From Chloroflexota bacterium (lineage in GTDB: Bacteria; Chloroflexota; Limnocylindria; P2-11E): DNA of 5,351 bases. The stretch lies in contig JACDAF010000371.1 in assembly GCA_013695575.1 (NCBI GenBank), positions 1 to 5,351 on the forward strand, in the 5' to 3' direction. Under the pieces are notes generated by a model. That model had not been told where the DNA came from. It saw nothing but the letters and a program-made list of their open reading frames with translations, and did no database searches. This document shows, one piece after another, positions 1 to 5,178 of this stretch. Each line of letters opens with the position of its first letter. The first letter of the stretch is position 1. Made by a program: the position numbers and the translations under genes.

Positions 1-64
1 GGCTCCGCCTCACGCGGAGCCGCGGACGGCAAGCGTCCGCGGCCCGCTTCGGCCGGCCGCGGGC
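1..64. terminator. Cluster of three GC-rich hairpins, probable terminator zone of an upstream gene
   Basis: Three inverted repeats follow each other. The first pairs 1-8 (GGCTCCGC) with 14-21, loop of 5. The second pairs 19-28 (GCCGCGGACG) with 34-43, 10 perfect base pairs, loop GCAAG. The third pairs 42-47 (GCCCGC) with 59-64, loop of 11 containing the palindrome GGCCGGCC. The second shares bases with both neighbours, so they are alternative folds. A pyrimidine-rich stretch, CCTTCTTTCCC, follows at 66-76, which is what a weak rho-independent terminator reading rightward would look like. The gene it would serve lies outside the window. It could instead be a dispersed intergenic repeat; I see no second copy here. 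Confidence 0.5.
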
Positions 65-93
65 GCCTTCTTTCCCGATCGAGGTGAGTCGAG

Positions 94-99
94 TAGGTT
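94..99 (+). promoter_or_regulatory. Possible -10 box of the LAL regulator gene (near-leaderless)
   Basis: TAGGTT matches the TANNNT form of actinobacterial -10 boxes. Transcription would start near 106, only about 8-9 nt before the ATG at 115. No convincing -35 (TTTCCC at 71-76) and no Shine-Dalgarno lie upstream, which suits a leaderless-type start. The match is short, so this is tentative. Confidence 0.25.
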
Positions 100-114
100 C
101 AGCGCACCATCGCG

Positions 115-2736
115 ATGTCCGAGGACCTGCGGAAGCCGAGGATCTACCCGCGAAGGATCGTCGAGCGTCCTCGACTGATCCAAGAGCTCGAGTCGTCCCG
201 CGCCCGAATCGTCCTACTCGTGGCGGGCTCCGGGTACGGCAAGACCGTCCTTGCCGAGCAGTGGGCCACTGCTGAGGGCAGGACTGTCGGCTGGTTTCGC
301 GCGCGTGCATCCGCGGCTGACGTCTCGGTCGTTGCGCGGGGCCTCGTGGGAGCGGCTGACATGGTCATGCCCGGTGCTGGCCGTCGCCTACTGGAGCGAC
401 TCTCCGTCACCGAGGATCCGGAGCGAGAAGCAAGTCTCCTCGCGGAGATGCTCGCTGAAGATCTCGGTGATTGGCCCGAGACGGGCTGGCTCGTGGTTGA
501 CGATCACGACCAGATCGCAGCGTCCCTCGCGTCCGAGACGTTTCTTGAGACAGTCATCGCGCGCTCACCCGCCCGGCTTCTGTTGCTCGGTGGCGGACGA
601 CCGACCTGGGTTCACGCCGACACGCTTGCCTCGGAAAGCGCGCTTGAACTGCGAGGGCACCAACTCGCTATGACCGTGGACGAAATGCGAATCGCCCTAC
701 GCGAGAGCGCGTCCCTGGCTTTGGACGGCGAGAGCCTCGCGGGTGGCTGGCCTGCTCTAGTAGGTCTCGCCTCAATGCTTCCCGACGCTCCCGTCCCCGA
801 GGTCTCTAGCGCGGGGGCGCTGTACGAGTTCTACTCCGAAACGCTACTTGGCGCGCTTCCATCGGAGCTGGGTACTGACCTCATGAGGCTCGCGGCGCTA
901 CCGACCATCGATCGCGAGCTGGCGGGAACGGTGTTGGGGACGGCAAGGACGCACGAGGTATGTACAGAGTTGATCGAGCTCGGTCTCCTCGATGAGCGGA
1001 ACGACCAGCTTGTACTGCAATCGCTCTTCCGCGAGTTCTTGGAGCGGCGGACAACGGCGTCTGGCATCCGAGTCACCTCGATCGGCGCTGCGCTACCCCT
1101 TTATCGTGAGCGAAGGGACTGGGACTCTGCCTTTGAGCTCATGCGGCGCTTTGCGCTCGACGATGAGCTCGCTGGCCTCGTTCTCGAGGCCGTGGATGAG
1201 CTTCTGTTCAGCGGGCGCCTCTCTACGCTCGAACGCTGGTTTCAAGTCGTGAGAACGAAGAGGCTCGCTCCTCATGCGGCGTTGCAGATCGCCGAGGTCG
1301 AAGTAGACCTTCGCCACGGACGGCACGCGACGGCGCTTACCAAGGCGAGGTCGCTTCTCGCGAACGGGATCACCGATGGGGAGGTGGCGCACCGGTTGAG
1401 TATGGTCGCCGCGCGTGCCGCCCACGCCGGAGGACGCGAAGAGGAAGCGCTGGAGTTCTATCGCCGGTCGCGTACGACGGCGATCTCGCTATCCCAGGAT
1501 CGAGAAGCAAGGTGGGGCGAACTGATGTGTACCTCGGCGCTTGAGCGTCCTGACGCGCACCTGATTCTCAGCGAGCTTGTCGGATCAGTAGTGGCGTCGG
1601 ATGCGAGGGATCAAGTCCGCATGGCGGACAAGCAGCTGAGCGTCGGGTTCAGGTTTGGGTTCGTCCACCACCTAGCAGACAGCCGACGCGCGGCAGAGCT
1701 CGTCTCAGAGGTAGCTGACCCGTTCGTTCGGTGTTCGTTCCTCAGTGTGCATGCGTGGGCGTTGGCGCTCGGCGCCCACTACGAAGAGGCGTTCCCATTC
1801 TCGACACAGCTCGTAAAGGACGCTGTCGACCATCGTGTCGACCCGGCGCTTCCCTACGCCTATTCGATTCAGGCAGTCGTACTAGCCGGCTTGGGTCGGC
1901 AGGCCCACGCGCGGCAGGCGGTCGAAATGGCCGATCGCCTAGCCCGACGGGTTAATGATGAGAACGGTATTCAGAACTCGTACGCGACACGTGTTCGCAT
2001 ACTGCTGCAAGCAGGTGCCGTCGCAGAAGCCTGCGCTGTGGAACCGGCAGACACCAGTCGCGCACTGCCCAGCATGCGAGGGGAGGTACTCAGTTCGCGT
2101 GCACTGGCACTTGCAACGATCGGACGAGTCGACGAGGCGACCGAGTTGGCCGAGACAGCAGCTGGCGCCACGCTTGGAATCGAGACGCAGGCGCTCTGCG
2201 CCGCTGTTGACGCCGTCGCGTCGCTAAAGCGTCGAAGCGACGACATCATGGATCATTGCGACGCGCTGATCGAGCACGTGTTTGCAGCAGGGTCGGTTGA
2301 CATCGCTGTCACTGCATACCGTGCGAACCCGGAACTGCTTGCCGCCCTGTTCGCGTCGCGTCGGATTCGCGATCAAGTGGTTTATCTCACTCGACGGGCT
2401 GGGGACGAGCCGCTCGTCGAAGCTTTGGGACTTTCGTCGTCCGCCGTAGTGGATCCCGCGACCGCTCTGTCGAATCGCGAGCGAGAGGTCTACGAGCTCG
2501 TCTGCGAGGGCCTTTCCAACGCCGAGATCGGAAAGCGTCTATTCATTGTTGAGGGCACAGTGAAAGCGCATGTCCACCACGTATTCGACAAGCTCGGCAT
2601 TCGATCTCGCAGCGCGCTTGCGCTCAACGCGGCGCGCGATCGCTATGCGACTTCCACCGCGGCCAGTTCGGGTGCGGGTCTTGGCGGGGATGAAGGAACG
2701 GCGACACCGAATCCCAACCCACGCGCCGCCCTGTAG
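115..2736 (+). CDS. LuxR family ATP-dependent transcriptional regulator (LAL/MalT-like)
   Basis: An 873-residue protein with the architecture of large ATP-binding LuxR (LAL, MalT-type STAND) regulators. Residues 37-44 (AGSGYGKT) are the Walker A loop and 125-132 (WLVVDDHD) the Walker B strand with its acidic pair. The segment to about 310 resembles the NTPase and winged-helix part. Residues about 320-770 are helix-rich with TPR-like A/L/E patterns, for example around 435-450 and 660-680, and are the likely ligand or partner sensor. Residues 785-842 are a LuxR-type HTH (LSNREREVYELVCEGLSNAE and TVKAHVHHVFDKLGI). In the family, ligand and ATP drive oligomerisation and promoter activation; the ligand here cannot be read. 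ATG 115 is the first possible start, since an in-frame TAG lies at 94-96. The last ~31 residues after the HTH are low-complexity (G/A/S/P/N) and lie almost entirely in the overlap with the convergent HD-GYP gene. The target genes are unknown. Confidence 0.93.
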   Translation: MSEDLRKPRIYPRRIVERPRLIQELESSRARIVLLVAGSGYGKTVLAEQWATAEGRTVGWFRARASAADVSVVARGLVGAADMVMPGAGRRLLERLSVTEDPEREASLLAEMLAEDLGDWPETGWLVVDDHDQIAASLASETFLETVIARSPARLLLLGGGRPTWVHADTLASESALELRGHQLAMTVDEMRIALRESASLALDGESLAGGWPALVGLASMLPDAPVPEVSSAGALYEFYSETLLGALPSELGTDLMRLAALPTIDRELAGTVLGTARTHEVCTELIELGLLDERNDQLVLQSLFREFLERRTTASGIRVTSIGAALPLYRERRDWDSAFELMRRFALDDELAGLVLEAVDELLFSGRLSTLERWFQVVRTKRLAPHAALQIAEVEVDLRHGRHATALTKARSLLANGITDGEVAHRLSMVAARAAHAGGREEEALEFYRRSRTTAISLSQDREARWGELMCTSALERPDAHLILSELVGSVVASDARDQVRMADKQLSVGFRFGFVHHLADSRRAAELVSEVADPFVRCSFLSVHAWALALGAHYEEAFPFSTQLVKDAVDHRVDPALPYAYSIQAVVLAGLGRQAHARQAVEMADRLARRVNDENGIQNSYATRVRILLQAGAVAEACAVEPADTSRALPSMRGEVLSSRALALATIGRVDEATELAETAAGATLGIETQALCAAVDAVASLKRRSDDIMDHCDALIEHVFAAGSVDIAVTAYRANPELLAALFASRRIRDQVVYLTRRAGDEPLVEALGLSSSAVVDPATALSNREREVYELVCEGLSNAEIGKRLFIVEGTVKAHVHHVFDKLGIRSRSALALNAARDRYATSTAASSGAGLGGDEGTATPNPNPRAAL
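2643..2736. other. 94-bp tail-to-tail coding overlap of the LAL and HD-GYP genes
   Basis: The plus-strand LAL gene ends with TAG at 2734-2736 and the minus-strand HD-GYP gene ends with TAG (CTA at 2643-2645). Both frames stay open across the shared stretch. On each side the conserved domain ends before or at the edge of the overlap, so the shared DNA encodes two low-complexity tails. The overlap is read directly; whether both stops are original is unknown. Confidence 0.9.
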
Positions 2737-4043
2737 TCGACGTTCGCCGTCGAGAGAATCGAGAGGAACGCCACGACAGCCTCGGGGTAGAACTGGCTAC
2801 CCATCGCTTGTAGGAGACGGTCTCTCGCGACGGTGTACTCCATGGCCGCCCGATACGGGCGATTCGAGGTCATTGCGTTATAGGCGTCCGCAACGGCGAT
2901 GATTCTTGAGATGAGCGGGATCTCCTCGCCGGGAATCTTGTCCGGGTAGCCCTCCCCGTCCATGCGCTCGTGATGGTGACGCACGATGATCGCGATATCT
3001 GAGTAAGCGTCAACCTTGGAAAGAATACGCTCGCCAATCTCAGAGTGACGTTCCATCTCGCGAAATTCCTCAAGAGTAAGCCGGCCCTCTTTGTTAAGGA
3101 GCGTTGCCGGCAGGCCGATCTTGCCGATGTCGTGTACAAGTCCCGCCAGGTACGTCCGTTCCTGTTCTTCAGGCGGAAGGCCGAGTTTCTCGGCTATGTC
3201 TCGTGAGTAAGTGGCCACGGCGCGTGAATGACCGGCGGTGTAACGGTCGCTCTCCTCAAGGGTTTGTACAAGCGCGGTCGCGAAGGAGAGGTTCGCCTCT
3301 CCTAGTCGCGTGTTTGCGATCTTGAGATCGTCGTAGAGGCGAATTTGCTCCTCAAGCAGTCGAGCTTTCTCCTGGTAGAGGCTGAAGAGCTGCTGTGCGG
3401 CTAGCGCGGGAGCAAGGAACAGGAACGCTGTCCATGGAGAGATCCTGTCGTAGGTAAAGACAAGAGCCGCAACGACAGGCGCGTAAATGCAGACTGCAGT
3501 ACCCATCACCGGACCGACTGTTCTTGCGATCGATGTCCTGGTGCCGCGAACGAGGCCCGTTGTTGTGGCGAGGGCAATCTCGACTGCTTCGCCTACCGCC
3601 GAGGCAGCGATTGTCGCCAAGAAGAGTCCAGGGGTCGAGTCAATGCGATCCAGAACAGCCTCAGCGGTCAACCCCATGGCGGCGCCGGACAAGAACCGGA
3701 CACTCGTGTACGTGAGCCACTTCAGATGCAACGACCGCCCACGACCAGAGTCCTTGAAGAGTTCTGCGTCACCCAGCTCGGAAGCAGCGCCCACTATCCC
3801 GCCAGCCAACGGGCCGAGTAGCACAGCGGAGAAGAGCGTCAGTACCGGCGAGATCGTGAGTTCGGTGGTTTGGCCGACGCGCACCGACGCACGGTCAGAA
3901 AGCGCGGCAGCCACGCATAGAGCCACGAGCGCCCAGCCGTTTTGGATCGAGTAACCGACTTGGATCAAGGCGAACCCCGCGACGACCGCCAGCCCGGCCA
4001 GACCCAGCACATAAGCGATTAGTCGTCGTTCCACTTGATTCAT
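2643..4043 (-). CDS. Membrane-anchored HD-GYP domain protein, predicted c-di-GMP phosphodiesterase
   Basis: A 466-residue protein from the ATG at 4043. An in-frame TTG at 4085 would add 14 residues, but it has no ribosome site and lies upstream of the likely transcription start. Residues about 8-220 hold six or seven hydrophobic segments, a probable membrane sensor region of no family I can name. Residues about 222-255 are charged and heptad-like, a likely coiled-coil linker. The rest is a complete HD-GYP domain: conserved His272 (TAGHS), His304-Asp305 (GLVHDIGKIGLP), His333 (MERHSEIG), HHERMDGEGYP at 357-367, Asp386 (VADAY) and TSNRPYR. These metal-binding and signature residues indicate an active enzyme hydrolysing cyclic di-GMP (to pGpG or GMP). 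One mild variation is VADAYNAM where many members have DAF/DAYDA. No GGDEF or EAL partner lies in the window. The C-terminal ~30 residues beyond the domain are Pro/Ala-rich and lie in the overlap with the LAL gene. Confidence 0.93.
   Translation of the reverse strand: MNQVERRLIAYVLGLAGLAVVAGFALIQVGYSIQNGWALVALCVAAALSDRASVRVGQTTELTISPVLTLFSAVLLGPLAGGIVGAASELGDAELFKDSGRGRSLHLKWLTYTSVRFLSGAAMGLTAEAVLDRIDSTPGLFLATIAASAVGEAVEIALATTTGLVRGTRTSIARTVGPVMGTAVCIYAPVVAALVFTYDRISPWTAFLFLAPALAAQQLFSLYQEKARLLEEQIRLYDDLKIANTRLGEANLSFATALVQTLEESDRYTAGHSRAVATYSRDIAEKLGLPPEEQERTYLAGLVHDIGKIGLPATLLNKEGRLTLEEFREMERHSEIGERILSKVDAYSDIAIIVRHHHERMDGEGYPDKIPGEEIPLISRIIAVADAYNAMTSNRPYRAAMEYTVARDRLLQAMGSQFYPEAVVAFLSILSTANVDYRAARGLGFGVAVPSSPPRPAPELAAVEVA
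2737..2753 (+). terminator. Small hairpin directly after the LAL stop codon
   Basis: TCGACG (2737-2742) pairs perfectly with CGTCGA (2748-2753) across a 5-nt loop TTCGC, beginning on the base after the TAG of the LAL gene. There is no T-run after it, and it lies inside the HD-GYP coding region, so it may be chance. It is the only hairpin I see placed to end the LAL transcript. Confidence 0.25.
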
Positions 4044-4062
4044 CCCCCGAATGGGGTATAAC
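4035..4062 (+). promoter_or_regulatory. Sigma70-type promoter for the orphan small ORF
   Basis: TTGATT (4035-4040) matches the -35 consensus at 4 of 6 positions, and TATAAC (4057-4062) matches the -10 at 5 of 6, with a 16-nt spacer. Transcription would begin near 4069, about 31 nt before the small ORF at 4100. This is the best promoter-like match I see in the window. The -35 spans part of the HD-GYP start region (ATG at 4041-4043), so the two genes would start back to back. Confidence 0.5.
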
Positions 4063-4085
4063 CTGGTCTTGCCGTCAGTTCCCAA
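4055..4085 (-). promoter_or_regulatory. Possible promoter of the HD-GYP gene
   Basis: On the minus strand, TTGGGA (4085-4080) is followed after 19 nt by TATACC (4060-4055). Transcription would start near 4048, leaving only about 5 nt before the ATG at 4043, a near-leaderless start. The spacer is longer than ideal and the -10 matches 4 of 6 positions. The -10 lies on the same bases as the better plus-strand TATAAC, so the pair may form one bidirectional promoter. Confidence 0.35.
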
Positions 4086-4099
4086 CCTAGGAGAGGCGA

Positions 4100-4165
4100 A
4101 TGCGTAAGAGCCTCGTTCGCAGCCTCCTTCTCGCCGTCATGTCTGCTGGCGTTAGGGAGTGGTAG
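4100..4165 (+). CDS. 21-residue ORF resembling a secretion signal; microprotein or gene remnant
   Basis: The reading frame begins ATG CGT AAG and stops at TAG 4163-4165. The peptide starts MRKSLVRSLLLAVMSAG, a positively charged start, a hydrophobic stretch and small residues, like the beginning of a Sec signal peptide. AGGAGAGG (4089-4096) gives an ideal Shine-Dalgarno with AGGAG 6 nt before the ATG, and a good promoter lies upstream. The peptide ends just where the mature protein should begin. Skipping one base near 4151 enters a frame open to TGA 4242-4244 that reads on as LGSGSRRRTLTSVGGSGI and further, giving about 48 residues. It may be a frameshifted small secreted protein, a decayed gene, or a true tiny peptide. 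No family is recognised. The start signals are better supported than any function. Confidence 0.4.
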   Translation: MRKSLVRSLLLAVMSAGVREW

Positions 4166-4201
4166 TCGTCGTCGAACCCTCACTTCTGTAGGTGGCTCGG
4201 G

Positions 4202-4223
4202 CATCCCTCTATTGGGGGGGATG
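4202..4223 (+). other. RNA hairpin in the spacer downstream of the small ORF
   Basis: In plus-strand RNA, CATCCCTCT (4202-4210) can pair with 4215-4223 (GGGGGGATG), nine pairs including two G-U, closing a 4-nt loop ATTG. It lies about 36 nt after the small ORF's stop, and a short TTCGTC follows it. It could end or stabilise a short transcript from the promoter at 4035-4062. The right arm uses most of a run of seven G (4214-4220), which also makes the region prone to indel error. Otherwise 4166-4262 holds nothing I can identify. Confidence 0.3.
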
Positions 4224-4262
4224 TTCGTCACCGAAGAGCAGTGAGCGGATTCAACGACTAAC

Positions 4263-4592
4263 TCAAGCAATGAGCCCACGCCGGAAGCCGACAGCTACGG
4301 CGTGGGCTCTGCTGCGCGCCTGAAGTTTCGCGAGCAGGTGTCGCACGTGTGACTTGACCGTTTCCTCCGAGAGGAAGAGACGGGTGCCGATCTCACGGTT
4401 GACGAGGCCGTCGGAAATGAGCTGAAGAACTTCGATCTCCCGCATCGTCGGATCCTGCCCGTACTCGCGCACCGGCGTCGTGAAGGGGATCACTTCGCCG
4501 TTCCCGTTCGAGCGCCGCGCAGCGGCGGCTTCGAAGCGGCGGGAGTGATCCATGTACCGACTCAGGATTTGCTTGCGCTCAGCGGCGTCCAC
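4263..4592 (-). CDS. Small orphan LuxR-type HTH protein
   Basis: A 109-residue protein with a GTG start at 4592; an internal ATG at 4553 would give 96 residues. Residues 1-45 are charged and helix-prone (SRYMDHSRRFEAAAARR) with no receiver, PAS or other sensor domain. Residues about 47-107 are a full LuxR/GerE HTH: REIEVLQLISDGLVNREIG, then TVKSHVRHLLAKLQARSR as the recognition and dimer part, ending AHAVAVGFRRGLIA. It should bind DNA as a dimer; its target and signal are unknown. Single-domain proteins of this kind exist beside full NarL-type regulators and may be controlled by their own level or a partner. The gene follows the NlpC/P60 peptidase on the same strand by 53 bp with no obvious terminator between, so it may be co-transcribed. 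GATAGT six nt before the GTG could be a -10 for a leaderless start, but the match is weak. There is no clear Shine-Dalgarno, so the start is uncertain. Confidence 0.85.
   Translation of the reverse strand: MDAAERKQILSRYMDHSRRFEAAAARRSNGNGEVIPFTTPVREYGQDPTMREIEVLQLISDGLVNREIGTRLFLSEETVKSHVRHLLAKLQARSRAHAVAVGFRRGLIA
4272..4309. terminator. Perfect 12-bp inverted repeat in the 3' end of the small LuxR gene
   Basis: GAGCCCACGCCG (4272-4283) is repeated inverted as CGGCGTGGGCTC (4298-4309) around a 14-nt spacer. It lies within the last codons of the LuxR-type gene, whose TGA is at 4265-4263. As RNA from either strand it forms a strong stem, so it could stop the minus-strand operon just before its end and also stop a plus-strand transcript coming from 4069. 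Neither side has a T-run, as is common for actinobacterial terminators. A protein-binding palindrome is an alternative. Confidence 0.5.
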
Positions 4593-4645
4593 GATCCGAC
4601 TATCGGCGCTGCAAACGGCGCGCTTTAGACACGGCTACCCCCGTT

Positions 4646-5113
4646 TCAGGGATGGAGGCGGATCAGTCGGCGGTTGCTCGCACGGATCTCGGCCGGCTCA
4701 GGCTCCTCGATCACTCCGTGCGAGCTGCTCGCGTGGAGGATGCGGCCGTCTCCGAGCCAGAAGGCGATGTGTTCGGCATGCGCACCCTCGCCGTACGCGA
4801 TCAGGTCGCCCGGCCGCAGCTCGCTTTCGTCCACCGGACGACCTGCCTCCTCCTGTTGACACGCATCACGTGGAACCAGCCGCCCTGCTCGTCGAAACGC
4901 CATATGCACGAGCCCGGAGCAGTCGATCCCGTGCTCGCTCATTCCACCCCATTCGTACGGCGCCCCGACGTACGCGCGCGCCTCGGCGAGCACGTCGCCT
5001 TCGAGGTTCTCGGCTCGGATCCAGCCCCCGTAGTCGTAGGCGGTGCGCACCCTCGCCCAGCCCTCCCGACGTTCCATCACCGCGAGCGGCTCGCCGCGAA
5101 GAGCCTGAGTCAC
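4646..5113 (-). CDS. NlpC/P60 family cysteine peptidase (gamma-D-glutamyl-L-diamino acid endopeptidase type)
   Basis: A 155-residue open frame from GTG 5113 to TGA 4648-4646. Residues 1-37 (EPLAVMERREGWARVRTAYD, then YGGWIRAENL) are most of a bacterial SH3 domain. Residues about 42-155 are an NlpC/P60 domain: YEWGG, catalytic Cys65 in GIDCSGLV, His115 in AEHIAFWLGDG and His127 in ILHASS. The His-to-His spacing of 12 equals that of YkfC (His291/His303 as I recall). The family cuts the D-Glu to diamino-acid bond of peptidoglycan peptides. No signal peptide is visible, so it may act in the cytosol on imported murein peptides, in keeping with the oligopeptide transporter gene just upstream. The GTG start is probably not the natural one: coding-quality SH3 sequence (VELAPIRAEPDDAAEQ) continues upstream in frame with no good start, see 5114-5178. 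Product assignment is firm; exact substrate and start are not. Confidence 0.9.
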   Translation of the reverse strand: MTQALRGEPLAVMERREGWARVRTAYDYGGWIRAENLEGDVLAEARAYVGAPYEWGGMSEHGIDCSGLVHMAFRRAGRLVPRDACQQEEAGRPVDESELRPGDLIAYGEGAHAEHIAFWLGDGRILHASSSHGVIEEPEPAEIRASNRRLIRLHP

Positions 5114-5178
5114 CTGCTCGGCCGCGTCGTCGGGCTCAGCCCGGATCGGTGCGAGCTCGACCGCGCAGGCGTGCTCAA
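5114..5178 (-). other. Probable true 5' end of the NlpC/P60 gene, apparently frameshifted
   Basis: In frame with the peptidase, the upstream codons read VELAPIRAEPDDAAEQ, the first strand of the SH3 domain, yet they run into the preceding gene with no ATG, GTG or TTG. One frame away, TTG at 5178-5176 overlaps the TGA of the ABC gene (TTGA), is preceded by GGAGGGG (5196-5190) 11 nt away, and begins (L/M)STPAR. Adding a single G in the GG at 5162-5161 would join the two as MSTPARVELAPIRAEP. Either the window has a one-base deletion (sequencing error or real mutation), or translation starts elsewhere, for example at a rare CTG at 5182. Confidence 0.55.

Noticed and set aside
1093..1425. 110-residue minus-strand open frame
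   Set aside because: It lies wholly within the LAL gene, has no domain or ribosome site, and its composition is typical of an antisense frame.
3487..3954. 155-residue plus-strand open frame
   Set aside because: It is the antisense shadow of the HD-GYP membrane region, with Ser/Pro/Arg-rich translation and no recognisable motif.
4044..4085. TTG at 4085 as the start of the HD-GYP protein (480 residues)
   Set aside because: There is no Shine-Dalgarno, the extra 14 residues are not membrane- or domain-like, and the likely -10 lies between it and the ATG at 4043.
4166..4174. GTC trinucleotide run as a microsatellite
   Set aside because: Only three units; too short to be meaningful.
4044..4262. 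c-di-GMP or other riboswitch upstream of the HD-GYP gene
   Set aside because: The HD-GYP leader appears to be only a few bases long, and no conserved aptamer core is recognisable in the spacer.
4040..4279. 79-residue minus-strand open frame filling the spacer
   Set aside because: It overlaps the 3' end of the small LuxR gene and the HD-GYP start, and has no family resemblance; the plus-strand signals explain the spacer better.
4593..4645. Terminator between the peptidase and the small LuxR gene
   Set aside because: Only a 4-bp stem (CCGATAGTCGG) is visible and there is no T-run, so co-transcription is more likely.
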